From an uncultured Lachnospiraceae bacterium (GTDB lineage Bacteria; Bacillota; Clostridia; Lachnospirales; Lachnospiraceae), in the NCBI GenBank assembly GCA_910578555.1, contig CAJTPS010000007.1:117031-181030 (forward strand): DNA of 64,000 nucleotides, read 5' to 3'. Position 1 is the first letter of the stretch, and each line of letters starts with the position of its first letter. The position numbers and the translations under genes are program-made. Below the pieces are notes generated by a model. It worked only from the letters and a program-made list of their open reading frames with translations, searched no databases and was not told the origin of the DNA. Below, one piece after another: positions 9,747 through 19,771 of the stretch.

Positions 9747-12700
9747 TTACCGGAACAGATTGGAGAAGAAAGAAGCTATCTTTTCTGAAACCTCTTCGTA
9801 CCACTTCATATCCTTCGATACGATGGTGAATTTCAGGTTCTTCGTGCCGCCGTAGCCGTTACCGGTTCCGGTAACCGTCACTGTCGCCTTGCCTTTGTTC
9901 CTGTTATTGCTGTACGCTACTGCATAGTCTGTTCCTTCTGTCAGCACTTGGTCCGCTGCGCCACCGCTTCCCTTCAGGGTCACTGTCACCTTCGGTTCAA
10001 TATCTGCACCCGTGTAGTAAGGATTCTTCGCCCTGCTTCCGTCACAGACAATCGGATTGCCCTCTCTGTCCGTCGTGGTGTCAACCTTGATCTCCAGTTT
10101 CTTATTCGTCATCTTCAGGTCTTTATCGTATACCCTGAACGCCGCTGTCACAACGCCGGGGGTTTCGCCCGTCCCGGCATAATTACCCCGCATGGTCACT
10201 TTCGCGTAAATGACCTGGTCGATATCCGCTGCCGCCGCAAAGTTCTCTGCCGTGATCTCTGACGCCTCTGTACATGCCGGATCGCTATAGTATGTGATGG
10301 TCTTCTCATAGTCTGTTCCGGCTTTCAGCACTTTGCCCGTCTCTGTCTCGAACACTTTCACTGCCGTCTTCACCTGATTGAACTTCACCGGCTTCACGAT
10401 ATCTGCAGCCGCTGCATACACATCCTCTGCTGACGCTGCCGTCACTTTATACGAATGCTTATAGGAACCCTTGAAGTTGCCTTTACCTTTGATGGTCATG
10501 ACCGCGGATGTGTCACCGGCCGTCACCGTATTATTCTTCTGGTAGGTAACGGTGTAATCCTGTTTCTCCACAAGCGGCCTTCCGTTATATGTCAGCCTTG
10601 TGATCGCGGGCTTCGCGCCGGTCTTGTTGTACTTTGCCGTCTCCTCTGCCGCGAATGTAAGTCCTGCCGGTGCCTCTTTTGTCCCGAGTGCTGCCAGGTC
10701 TACCGGCTTGATCTTGAAGGTCCTGCTCACGGAACCGGTGTACGCATTGATACCGGTAATGGTCACGGTGACCGTACCCGCGTTTGTATGCTCGCCGGCT
10801 TTCCTGCCTGTCTTGTAGGAAACGGTGTAATCCGTGCCTTCCACCAGTATCGTGCCGCCTTCGATCGGTCTGCCGCCCGCCTTGATTCTTGTAACCTTTA
10901 ACGTCCTCATGGCCGGATCTGCGGCTTCCTCACTGATGAAAACCGGTTCTCCCGTATAGTCGTATCCGCCCGCTTCAATGCCTTCGATCTGCAGTTCTTT
11001 TGCTGCCAGTTTTGTGCCGTTTACGGTGTAGGACACGGTCTTGCTGCCGTAATATTTCGTGCCTTCTTTCGCCGTAACGATGACTGCCGCCTTGCCGATC
11101 CTGTTCCAGTTCTCGTCATACGTTACCGTATAATCAACGTCCTGCGTAAGCATCGTACTGCCGATCTTGACGCCTGTTACCTGGGGTTTGCCGGTACTGT
11201 CGCCCGCATAATCCACTTTTGTCTTATCCAGCGTGATCCTCGCACTGCTCATCAGCAAGGTGCCGTTCTCCCGTACCGTATAATTGATGATTCTGCTGCC
11301 GGTATAGTTGGCGGAATCAACATCCACGCCGTTCTTTTTCTTTACTGCCGTGGTACTGATGATAATCTGATAATCATTCGCTGCGATCTTACCGTCTGCA
11401 TCTTTCTCGAAATCAGGATATATTACCTTATAGTCATTATTGTTCTTCAGCGTCTTCCTGCCGAACTTCACAGTTACCTTCGGATTGACTACGGTGCCGT
11501 TCGCTTTCAGGATCGCATAGACATCCGCCGCCGTGATATCTGCATCATTGATATTTTTCTTATGGATCGTAAAGACCGCCGTATCCTTGCCCTTGAAGTT
11601 GCCCTTACCGGTGACGGTTACCATCGCCTCTCCGGCATTGGTGTTATTCTTATAGGCTACCGTGTAATCTTTCTTAAGCTGTAACAGTTCATCTCCATGA
11701 TAAACCCTGATTTCAGGCTTGATTGCCGCGCCGGTGTAGATATAGCTTCCATCGGCAGTTTCAGGATTCTTAAGGATTTCAAACCAGAGGCCTTCGTGGT
11801 GCTCTGCCCTCTTAAGTCCTGCGTAAGCCGCCTCTAAAGCTGCCTTAGCGCTGTCAATCTCCGCCTGCGTTACATTCTCTTTCGCTGCTGCTTCTTTCGC
11901 CGCCGCTAATGCGTCCGTAAAGGTATTCCAGCTCTCCTCTGTGTAATCGCCCTGCTGTACATTTTCATATTGTTGGATCAATGCTCTCAACACTTCAAGA
12001 CTGGTCTCCACATCCAGTGCCGTATCCTTCCATCTACGTAAGGATACATTATCAATCTTCACACCTTTACCCTTGAAATCACCGGTAATTACAATACTTG
12101 CCATTCCACCTGTAATCACAGCTTTATCAATCTTCACCTTTGTATAATCTGCCGCATTAACTTCAGCCGTTACATCCTTGACAGTATCATTTACTCCAAT
12201 CGTGACTGCATTGGCGTAACCTTCATTCAGCAGTACTATATCTACCGCCAGCTGATACATACCGGCTTGAATATCAGGAATATTCTGCTTTAATATAAAC
12301 GTATATGCATTGTCCGCATATCCTACAAAAACCCCGTCCTGGCCTTTGATCGGTGACCAGCCGTCTCCGCCCGTATATCCGGTTTCCCAATCGGCAGGCA
12401 GGTTCGGCCACTCTTCTTCCTGAGACGTAAAGTCGCCATTCGTGACAAGATTTTCACCAAATGATTCTTCCGTTCCGGGTCCTGGTGCCGTAAAGTCGGT
12501 CAATAGCAATTCTACATCGTCAATGTAAATTACAGGCCCATTACCATCATCCGGCGTGGGATCACCCGATAAAGTACCGGAAATTGTTACAGTATAAGTA
12601 CCTGCTGCAAGAACAATATCGGAAAGTGTACAAATACCACTCCCGGGATTCACACTCTTTACTACGTTTCCTTCCGCGTCCGTAATCTTCATTACAAGAT

Positions 12701-15700
12701 CTTCAACAGTTGCCGGATTATGCTCCATATCAAATACAGCTGATAACTGATAGGTTCCCGCATCGCCGTCAGAAATGGTTACGTCCTGTGACAGACTAAA
12801 TTCCGTACCTGTTTCCACGATCATGACTTTATTATTATCTGCTTCAAACCAGGCCGGTTCGGTTTTAATTGCACCTGTATTTGTATAAGGTATTACATTC
12901 CAGCCGACAGGGTAATTGGGCCAGCCGCCCTCATATCCTTCAGTGTCGCTAAAATCTCCATTCCGGATAAGATTTAATGCTTCCACAAAATACAATTTGA
13001 TATCGCCAACCGCAAAGGTAGCACCATTTGCGTCAACGGGCGCATTCACATAATATCTTACGGTTACCTGATTGTTGGTCACCCGGAATTTCTTCCCTAA
13101 GAATTCGTCCTCTCTCAGAACATCCTCCGTATCAATCGCCAGTGATCTTACTTCATCTGTCCCGTCAGTAAGAGCCATCTGTGCATTGTTCATATTGCTC
13201 TTTACTTTAATATCATTGCTTAAAGTATAGACTCCATTGGGAATACCAGTGACCGTGTAGCTGAATGTTGCGTCATAGCCGTCCGCAGACCATGCTACCA
13301 GATTACCGCTTTCTACCCAAGGCGAAAAACCGTCAAATGTCCATCCATCTGTTCCGTCAGCTGCGAAATCCCACTTCCATGCAACTTTATCATAGGATTC
13401 TGCAACAGGTGCATCATTTCCTTCTACATTGATCGTAATAGTCTTTGCTTCACTCCAGGCTGTCGCAATCACCGCGCGGTTCGGATAATAGAATCCGGCC
13501 TGAAGTTCCATATTCTCTCCATTATAGATTCCAGAATTTTCATTTATCTCATACGTCCACCTGCCGCTGCTATCTACCGGAATATTAAATACTTTTTCAC
13601 CGATCAGAAGCGAAATGTAATCAACATACTCTGCGGTTCCGGATATCGTATACGGAAAAGAAGTTATCTCCGCTCCTCCTGCATAATCAGAATCTACCCT
13701 GGTTAATTTCTCCAGGTCATTAACAAAATTGGCGCCCTTGATATCATCCACATAGAAAGTTCCACTGGTAACACTGCCTTCCTGGTTCGTATAGATCTCA
13801 ACAGTCTTCAGATTCTGGCTTGCATCTATGTGCCCCGTACCGCCTGTCCAGTCTGCCTCAACAATATCTTTAAAAGGCATGTAATAAGTCATAGGGCCTG
13901 TGCCGGACAGGTAACCTGTATAGTTGTAAGTAGATAATTCCGTAGTCATCTGGAGTTTAAACTGATTGCCTGATCCATCGGATTCGATATACATCATGAA
14001 TCCATCGTATCCGGCCAGATTCAGCAAATCCATGTCTTTTCTGGCACCTGCATATCCCGTGCCGTTATAGCTATAATCTATTCTTGCTCCATAAGCCCCC
14101 TCCGATTTATGAACGGCATCCAGAGACATATCGAAAGCGCCGCCACTTGTATTACGCTGATATGCTGCCCTCAACAGGGCATTGGAACCACTGTAACCTT
14201 CAAAATCATCTGCCTTTGTGGAAGAACTTGCATAAACACTGTCTACATATACCGTGCTATTTGTACTGTCAAACGTATATACTAATTCTACTCCATAGTT
14301 TCCTGTATAGAAATTATCCCCGTTCAGCGCAATCTCTCCACTTGCTGTAGAAACATCGTTTTTAGCTGAAATAACGAAGTCAAATCTGGTCACTTTACTA
14401 AAGTCAAAGCTTTCTCCCCCGCCTAACAGGAACTTGTTCATTTTTCCTGTTGTTCCGTTCAATACAACAGCCTCGCTATCCCAGGTACGATTATCTGCAT
14501 CAGCCAGCCGTAATTTCAAAGTATTGCCACTATTGTCGGGCTTCACCCACGAATAAATGCAGTCATACGCTGAAAAATCCATACGATCAAACGTCTTGGA
14601 ATATACAACGGAATTGCCCTCTTTACCAATTGTATACGCTGCCTGAATCATTGCATCATTACCGAAGTAATACTCACCATCTTCAAAAGTATTAGCAGGT
14701 GCTGATTCTGATAGTGGAATCGTTTTTTTACCGGAAGAAATCTCAACAGATTTTAAGATCGCTTTATCTCTGCCGCCTTCCGGAAAACTGATCCGTATCA
14801 CACGCGCCATATCAGAACTGTTTAAATCACCATAAGTTACTCTTGTATAGTCACCCTCCTGAACACCGGCAAGCATATCTATTGCCTTCCATGTAACACT
14901 GTCGTAAGAATATTCCACTGCAGGCTTTATGCCGTCCTTCTCATATACAACGATACGATAAGCATTGATATCATCACCTGTCTTGTAAAGAATGGATGCC
15001 GCCTTATCATCATCGGCGGTAATACCCTGGACGCTGCCGGCTGCCGCCAGATTCGGTGATTTCATTGTATAATAAGGGTCCGCATTAATACCAAACGTAT
15101 TATCCTGAATCATAACGTTTGTCTTAACGCCTGCACCGTCTGAACCGTCTATATACGATGCACCGTCATTATAATAAGTAATAGAAACCGCGTCCAGTTT
15201 GCACTTACTCTGTCCGGCCATATATATTCTCGTATAGTAATATTTTCCCTTATCGGATACATCAGCAGCCGAATACACCTTTGTCCCGGCTTCATGCACT
15301 GCATCAATCTGTGTATAATTGATTCCATCTGATGAAACAAAGATTTTAGGCTCGCTGCCTTCCTCCGGTTCGCTGACTGCTGTCACAACAACCTCTTTTA
15401 CAGGAATGATCGATTCATACTCAATATAACCTTCCGTCGCACTCCGGTTCACAATAGAGCTGCTGGAATATGAAATATTAGCAGAATGGTCACTGCTATA
15501 TGTATTTCGAATTTCAGCAGGATTCGGATCTGTACTGGATACTGCTATCAGATCTAAATCATCTACTACCACATGTTTTGCACTGTTTACCGTCACAATA
15601 TTGGACCAGATGCCTTCTCCGCTCTCATTGCATGCACGCAGCCGGTATGAATAGGTTTGTCCGTCTATCGCGGTCTCGTCATGATAACCGGCAATGCAGT

Positions 15701-17846
15701 CATGCGCCTTATCTTCCCAGTTACGTCCGGAGTCGTATACACGATCCTTTTCGTCTGCAATGGTTGTCCACACATCATTATTATCGTTTTCTGTTACAAC
15801 GCCATCGGCTCTCTGAATTTCATACCATGCTCCACCGACAACACCTCTCCATTTAATATCGCCTACGGAACCATCTTTAAAAGAATTGTGATACTCCCCG
15901 TCAGCATAAAGCAATGGCGCCTCATCCGTCTCCGGCGCCGGAATCGGAATCTTCTTCGCTTCTTCATATGTAGAAGCCTTTCCATTTGCAATCTGCGCAT
16001 ATGCATAAATTGCACGCAGAATTTCAGTTTCACCGTAGTAGTCTCCGGACACAAAGCCGGGCCAATGATAAGAGGCCCAGTATCCATCCTCATCGTGGAA
16101 ATAATATCCGTATCCGTCTTTGTGAGCCCGTAAGCTCCACATCATAATACCATTCGTATTGTTCTCAAGTCCTGCCTGGAAAACATCGGCACAGGGCTGT
16201 GCTTCTACTTTTGCACCAAACTCGCCTAATATAAATGGTTTTCCTGCATTATGTGCGGTAATTGTATCATTCTTACATCTTTCAGCGTAGTTGCCTTCAT
16301 AGTAGTGTGCTCCCAGAATATCACAAGGATTATTTGCAGCAAGCGAACCATTTTTTGACAGTGACATTCTTCCATCTAAAATAAGATGTCTTCTGACAGG
16401 AGTCTCGGAAGCCGTCTCACTCACGGCCGCTTTGGTGCCGGGTAATATTGCTTTCTTTGTCTTTTCTATCTTCTCCGGGCTTTCCGTTCCGACTGTATCC
16501 TCTGCCGTATCCGGGCTTTCCGCTTCGACTGTATCCTCTGCCGGCTCCGGGCTTTCCGCTTCGACTGTATCTTCTGATTCTTTCGTCTCCTCCGGTTCTT
16601 CTGTCTCCGCTGTTTCTTTAATTACTGATATTACTTTTCTTTGTGCAATTTGTTCTGTTACAGTGGATGACATTGCCATGCCATCTTCTCTGATCTCTCC
16701 AGACACTTCCTCTGATTTTTCCGGATTCCCCGTCTCTTCCGGCGTTTCCGTTCCTTCCGGCGCCTCCGTTTCCTCTGGCGTTTCCGTTTCCCCCGGCTCT
16801 TCCGTTTCTTCCGGCGCCTCCGTTTCTCCCGGCTCTTCCGGCACCTCCGTTTCTCCCGGCTCTTCCGTTTCTTCCGGCGCCTCCGTTTCTCCCGGCTCTT
16901 CCGGCACCTCCGTTTCTCCCGGCTCTTCCGTTTCTTCTGGCGTTTCCGTTTCTCCCGGCTCCTCCGTTTCTTCACCAATTGAACTGTCCTTATCCTCTTC
17001 CTCCAAGTCGTCTATCGATGCGGGATCTGCCGTCTCCGTCTCATAAGGAATCTCCTTATCTCCATAAATTGATCTAATGTGATTTGCAACCTGATTAGTC
17101 CATTTAGACAAAATTTCATCTTTATCATCCTGGGATCTGTTACCTATTTCGTTACCTGTTTCCCAGCAGAGAATTGCAGGATCATCCATATATTTAACCC
17201 CTGTAACAGAATTTGTTCTGTTCAGCAGATGCGTGATCATCTGTTTGAAATAATCCATACATGTTTCGCTCTCATAGAACTTCCATGCCCATTCTTGAAA
17301 GCCCGACTGACTCGGCATTCCGTCTGCCTCACCTGCAAGCCATACATAACCGTCCATACCGCCAATCCAATGCCAATGGTCAACCAATGGAATAATCAGG
17401 CGAATTCCATGTCTGTTACATGCTGCAAGCAAATTATCGAGATTATTCAATGCATCTTCATTAAAAATCAGCTGTCCATTATTATCCACGCCTGTTACAT
17501 ATGCCGTTGCGCTGTTCTGCCCGTTATAAACAGGAATGGTATAGCTTCTGGTAACATTACCACCCATTGCTTTAATCGTTTTCACTGCATTTTCACTTTC
17601 CCATGGCGTATCACTGGTAGCCTGCGGATAGTTTAAAGAAACAAATTTCAGTTCTTTGTCACCATCCATCAGCTTTGTTCCATCGACTGTGATAAAATTT
17701 TCAAAAACGCTCAAACTGTTCGCACATTCACCACTGTTACCTGCATTTACGACATTAATTCCTGTTTCCCCTCCAAACCCGGTTGTAATCATTGCCGCTA
17801 AGAGTATCCATGCCAGTACTTTTTTTGTTACCTTTCTTCTACCCAT
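9747..17846 (-). CDS. giant secreted multidomain GH5-like beta-mannanase/glycanase
   Basis: 2,699 residues with a signal peptide (about 1-36) and no LPXTG or SLH anchor. The catalytic TIM barrel (about 45-620) has acid/base E233 in CWETGNE and a presumed nucleophile E542 in ILGEFGAK. That arrangement, together with the WHW and MMWSLR segments, fits GH5 mannanases. The barrel is interrupted at 262-484 by low-complexity sequence (separate entry). Then follow a fibronectin-III-like region (about 640-745), several beta-sandwich modules resembling carbohydrate-binding domains (about 750-1380, 1485-1615, and paired NGDF modules near 1620 and 1797), a FIVAR-like helical unit (about 1940-2015) and several Ig-like GNFKG-type repeats (about 2020-2680). 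The C-terminal 19 residues form an aromatic amphipathic helix. The mannan substrate is inferred from neighbours. Confidence 0.85.
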   Translation of the reverse strand: MGRRKVTKKVLAWILLAAMITTGFGGETGINVVNAGNSGECANSLSVFENFITVDGTKLMDGDKELKFVSLNYPQATSDTPWESENAVKTIKAMGGNVTRSYTIPVYNGQNSATAYVTGVDNNGQLIFNEDALNNLDNLLAACNRHGIRLIIPLVDHWHWIGGMDGYVWLAGEADGMPSQSGFQEWAWKFYESETCMDYFKQMITHLLNRTNSVTGVKYMDDPAILCWETGNEIGNRSQDDKDEILSKWTNQVANHIRSIYGDKEIPYETETADPASIDDLEEEDKDSSIGEETEEPGETETPEETEEPGETEVPEEPGETEAPEETEEPGETEVPEEPGETEAPEETEEPGETETPEETEAPEGTETPEETGNPEKSEEVSGEIREDGMAMSSTVTEQIAQRKVISVIKETAETEEPEETKESEDTVEAESPEPAEDTVEAESPDTAEDTVGTESPEKIEKTKKAILPGTKAAVSETASETPVRRHLILDGRMSLSKNGSLAANNPCDILGAHYYEGNYAERCKNDTITAHNAGKPFILGEFGAKVEAQPCADVFQAGLENNTNGIMMWSLRAHKDGYGYYFHDEDGYWASYHWPGFVSGDYYGETEILRAIYAYAQIANGKASTYEEAKKIPIPAPETDEAPLLYADGEYHNSFKDGSVGDIKWRGVVGGAWYEIQRADGVVTENDNNDVWTTIADEKDRVYDSGRNWEDKAHDCIAGYHDETAIDGQTYSYRLRACNESGEGIWSNIVTVNSAKHVVVDDLDLIAVSSTDPNPAEIRNTYSSDHSANISYSSSSIVNRSATEGYIEYESIIPVKEVVVTAVSEPEEGSEPKIFVSSDGINYTQIDAVHEAGTKVYSAADVSDKGKYYYTRIYMAGQSKCKLDAVSITYYNDGASYIDGSDGAGVKTNVMIQDNTFGINADPYYTMKSPNLAAAGSVQGITADDDKAASILYKTGDDINAYRIVVYEKDGIKPAVEYSYDSVTWKAIDMLAGVQEGDYTRVTYGDLNSSDMARVIRISFPEGGRDKAILKSVEISSGKKTIPLSESAPANTFEDGEYYFGNDAMIQAAYTIGKEGNSVVYSKTFDRMDFSAYDCIYSWVKPDNSGNTLKLRLADADNRTWDSEAVVLNGTTGKMNKFLLGGGESFDFSKVTRFDFVISAKNDVSTASGEIALNGDNFYTGNYGVELVYTFDSTNSTVYVDSVYASSSTKADDFEGYSGSNALLRAAYQRNTSGGAFDMSLDAVHKSEGAYGARIDYSYNGTGYAGARKDMDLLNLAGYDGFMMYIESDGSGNQFKLQMTTELSTYNYTGYLSGTGPMTYYMPFKDIVEADWTGGTGHIDASQNLKTVEIYTNQEGSVTSGTFYVDDIKGANFVNDLEKLTRVDSDYAGGAEITSFPYTISGTAEYVDYISLLIGEKVFNIPVDSSGRWTYEINENSGIYNGENMELQAGFYYPNRAVIATAWSEAKTITINVEGNDAPVAESYDKVAWKWDFAADGTDGWTFDGFSPWVESGNLVAWSADGYDATFSYTVTGIPNGVYTLSNDIKVKSNMNNAQMALTDGTDEVRSLAIDTEDVLREDEFLGKKFRVTNNQVTVRYYVNAPVDANGATFAVGDIKLYFVEALNLIRNGDFSDTEGYEGGWPNYPVGWNVIPYTNTGAIKTEPAWFEADNNKVMIVETGTEFSLSQDVTISDGDAGTYQLSAVFDMEHNPATVEDLVMKITDAEGNVVKSVNPGSGICTLSDIVLAAGTYTVTISGTLSGDPTPDDGNGPVIYIDDVELLLTDFTAPGPGTEESFGENLVTNGDFTSQEEEWPNLPADWETGYTGGDGWSPIKGQDGVFVGYADNAYTFILKQNIPDIQAGMYQLAVDIVLLNEGYANAVTIGVNDTVKDVTAEVNAADYTKVKIDKAVITGGMASIVITGDFKGKGVKIDNVSLRRWKDTALDVETSLEVLRALIQQYENVQQGDYTEESWNTFTDALAAAKEAAAKENVTQAEIDSAKAALEAAYAGLKRAEHHEGLWFEILKNPETADGSYIYTGAAIKPEIRVYHGDELLQLKKDYTVAYKNNTNAGEAMVTVTGKGNFKGKDTAVFTIHKKNINDADITAADVYAILKANGTVVNPKVTVKFGRKTLKNNNDYKVIYPDFEKDADGKIAANDYQIIISTTAVKKKNGVDVDSANYTGSRIINYTVRENGTLLMSSARITLDKTKVDYAGDSTGKPQVTGVKIGSTMLTQDVDYTVTYDENWNRIGKAAVIVTAKEGTKYYGSKTVSYTVNGTKLAAKELQIEGIEAGGYDYTGEPVFISEEAADPAMRTLKVTRIKAGGRPIEGGTILVEGTDYTVSYKTGRKAGEHTNAGTVTVTITGINAYTGSVSRTFKIKPVDLAALGTKEAPAGLTFAAEETAKYNKTGAKPAITRLTYNGRPLVEKQDYTVTYQKNNTVTAGDTSAVMTIKGKGNFKGSYKHSYKVTAASAEDVYAAAADIVKPVKFNQVKTAVKVFETETGKVLKAGTDYEKTITYYSDPACTEASEITAENFAAAADIDQVIYAKVTMRGNYAGTGETPGVVTAAFRVYDKDLKMTNKKLEIKVDTTTDREGNPIVCDGSRAKNPYYTGADIEPKVTVTLKGSGGAADQVLTEGTDYAVAYSNNRNKGKATVTVTGTGNGYGGTKNLKFTIVSKDMKWYEEVSEKIASFFSNLFR
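16395..17063 (-). repeat. Glu/Pro/Thr-rich repeat insert inside the GH5-like barrel
   Basis: This stretch encodes residues 262-484 of the giant enzyme. The first half (about 290-372) is an imperfect tandem of units such as EETEEPGETEVPEEPGETEA. The second half has ESPEPAEDTVEA-type units. It lies between the helix ending HIRSIYG and the strand RRHLILDGR, which are adjacent in ordinary GH5 enzymes, so it extends a surface loop. The reading frame is kept throughout. Repeats of this kind vary in copy number easily and are prone to assembly collapse. Confidence 0.85.
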
Positions 17847-18150
17847 AACCTACCTCTCCTTTCTTCATTTGCAGATAACAATAGGATACCAGCTTATGAA
17901 CTTTGTTTCCTTTACACATCTTTGTATTTCTATACATTTTTTTATTTTATATATTTTGTAAATTTCTTTGACCTTTGTTTCCCTGATCATCTACCTTGTG
18001 ATAATCATTTTAAGCCAGCTTCAGGACAGCCTGCGCGTTCCTCCTTTGTTCCTTTTTTCCCACCAGAAAAAGGAAACAGGTGCTTTGGTTTATTGTCCAA
18101 AAGTGCACACTGTTTCCCCGGAAAACAATTTAAATCATATATACGTTATA
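17847..18150. other. intergenic region upstream of the giant enzyme
   Basis: No gene is visible. The ribosome-binding site GGAGAGG for the giant enzyme is at the left edge. A bulged 12-bp stem, GGAAACAG plus GTGC (18072-18083) against GCAC plus CTGTTTCC (18105-18117), lies in the middle and has no assigned role. The rest is AT-rich and probably holds the promoter of the secreted enzyme. Confidence 0.5.
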
Positions 18151-18182
18151 ATACGGGATGACGCACACACGTCATCCCGTAT
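18151..18182 (-). terminator. hairpin downstream of the MerR-family gene
   Basis: A perfect 13-bp stem, ATACGGGATGACG against its complement at 18170-18182, with a 6-base loop, three bases past the stop codon of the MerR regulator. The downstream minus-strand sequence is AT-rich rather than a clean T tract. Confidence 0.75.
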
Positions 18183-18185
18183 CCC

Positions 18186-18914
18186 TTACTTCCCGCAGTA
18201 GATTCGAATCGCCTCCGCAGTAAACTTCGCCGTTCCCGCGCCGCCTGCCCGGTCGATATTCTCCGTAAATTCCCCGCCGCCAGCGTACATCTGTCCAAGA
18301 CCGTAAAGAATATCGTCTGAACATTTATAATAATGTTCCGTGATATAGTCCTGCAGCTTTTTCACCTGCTCCTGCGCCGCGCCGGATTCCGGTGCGGTAT
18401 CCTTCAACCCGCCAAGCTCTGCAAAGATCTGCATAAACTCTTTTGCAATGTTCTGCTCTTCCTCCCTGCTTCTTCCTGCCGCCTTGTTCTCAAACTCCTG
18501 ATACGCTGCGGTTTTGCCCCACCGTTCCTTCGCCTGTCTGGCATATGCATCGATCTGCTCGGTATTAAATGCCGCAAAATCCATTGTTCTGTCTCCTTCC
18601 GATTGTATTGCACGGGCAAAACGGATCAGATTTTCCAGCCGTTCTTTCTTCATGGTTAGCAGCGTGATCTGCTGCTCTAGCGCTTTCTGTCTGTCGAAAT
18701 CCGGTCTGGATAGAATCTCCCTGATCTCCTTAAGCGGAAACTCCAACTCCCGAAACAGTAAAATCTGCTGCAGCCTGTCAAGCGCCGTATCGTCATACAG
18801 CCGGTAACCGGACTCCGTGTATCCCGTCGGTTTCAAGAGCCCGATCCTGTCATAATATTGCAGAGCGCGTATACTCACTCCGGTCAATTTGCTCACTTCA
18901 TTCACTGTCATCAT
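18186..18914 (-). CDS. MerR family regulator with TipAS effector domain
   Basis: About 242 residues. An N-terminal MerR winged helix-turn-helix (MTVNEVSKLTGVSIRALQYY, Arg-Leu-Tyr wing) is followed by the dimerisation helix (about 75-115). The C-terminal domain (about 120-240) begins MDFAAFNTEQID and resembles TipAS, which in TipA-type regulators binds bulky thiopeptide-like drugs. GGGAGG precedes ATG-ATG at 18914/18911; the longer frame from 18944 would bury it. It is probably an activator of a drug-response gene, but no obvious target is adjacent. The XRE-family gene is divergent at 19139. Confidence 0.88.
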   Translation of the reverse strand: MMTVNEVSKLTGVSIRALQYYDRIGLLKPTGYTESGYRLYDDTALDRLQQILLFRELEFPLKEIREILSRPDFDRQKALEQQITLLTMKKERLENLIRFARAIQSEGDRTMDFAAFNTEQIDAYARQAKERWGKTAAYQEFENKAAGRSREEEQNIAKEFMQIFAELGGLKDTAPESGAAQEQVKKLQDYITEHYYKCSDDILYGLGQMYAGGGEFTENIDRAGGAGTAKFTAEAIRIYCGK

Positions 18915-19138
18915 GGCTTCATTCCTCCCGTGTAAAGACAGCATAAACTATTACGCAGCGTAGGAGTCAAGGGGTTTCTTTCATTTTTTATGCAAATCCT
19001 TTTTACAAACCAGAATATGAAAAAAAGCTATTTACCCTCATGTCAAAGACATTTGACAGACAAATCCCCCCGTATCTGCTACTATAATGGCAGATCAGGA
19101 GAATCCCTCACAAACTTTATCGACAAGGAGGTATACCA

Positions 19139-19714
19139 TTGGAATTAGGAAATCAAATCAAAAAATATCGTACCGACATGCAGCTGTCTCAAGAAGAGCT
19201 GGCCAACCGGATTTACGTCACAAGGCAGACCGTCTCCAACTGGGAAAACGACAAAAGCTATCCGGATATCCACAGTCTGCTGTTACTGAGTACATTTTTC
19301 CACGTATCTCTTGATCAATTAATCAAAGGAGATGTGAAAGTTATGAAAGAAACCATCAACAAAACTGACCTGCAGGCTTTCAACCGCGACAGCGCAATAT
19401 TTACGGTATTGCTTCTGGCATTCATTATGTCCGTTATTCCGCTGGCAAAATTTCTGGGATACTATGGTCTGGCAATTTCCGCAGTGATTTTTGCCGCCGC
19501 GATGTATTATGCCCTGAAATTAGAAAAGACGAAAAAGAAATACGATGTACAGACCTACCGAGAAATTATTGCTTTTACGGAGGGAAAAAGACTGGACGAA
19601 ATCGAACTGGCACGGGAATCTGGCAAGCGCCCCTACCAGAAAATCCTGTCTGCTGTCATATGCGGTGTCATCGCGCTTATCGTATGCGTATTTTGGGTAT
19701 GGTTGTTAACGTAA
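19139..19714 (+). CDS. XRE-family helix-turn-helix protein with membrane C-terminus
   Basis: 191 residues starting at TTG with an ideal AGGAGG seven bases upstream; no ATG fits. The helix-turn-helix (about 5-60) includes LSQEELANRIYVTRQTVSNWEN. Two membrane segments follow (about 80-115), then a short cytoplasmic stretch and a last membrane segment at the C-terminus. Membrane-tethered XRE proteins of this kind are common in Firmicutes and are often autoregulators of small stress loci. A possible -10 TATAAT lies at 19083-19088. Confidence 0.88.
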   Translation: MELGNQIKKYRTDMQLSQEELANRIYVTRQTVSNWENDKSYPDIHSLLLLSTFFHVSLDQLIKGDVKVMKETINKTDLQAFNRDSAIFTVLLLAFIMSVIPLAKFLGYYGLAISAVIFAAAMYYALKLEKTKKKYDVQTYREIIAFTEGKRLDEIELARESGKRPYQKILSAVICGVIALIVCVFWVWLLT

Positions 19715-19741
19715 GATAGAAATATCATTCACGCCCAATCA

Positions 19742-19766
19742 GCGGAAGGTGCGGCGCACTTTCCGC
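19742..19766. terminator. bidirectional terminator between convergent genes
   Basis: An 11-bp stem, GCGGAAGGTGC (19742-19752) against GCACTTTCCGC (19756-19766), with a 3-base loop. It lies between the XRE gene stop and the convergent acetyltransferase stop. Confidence 0.7.
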
Positions 19767-19771
19767 GATTG

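Noticed and set aside
16432..17046. 205-residue Ser/Val-rich plus-strand ORF and an Arg/Lys-rich minus-strand ORF over the Glu/Pro/Thr insert
   Set aside because: Both are frame shadows of the repeat within the secreted enzyme and have no start signal or known domain.
16395..17063. Intein in the GH5-like domain
   Set aside because: The insert is repetitive Glu/Pro/Thr sequence with no splicing Cys/Ser start, His-Asn end or endonuclease motifs.
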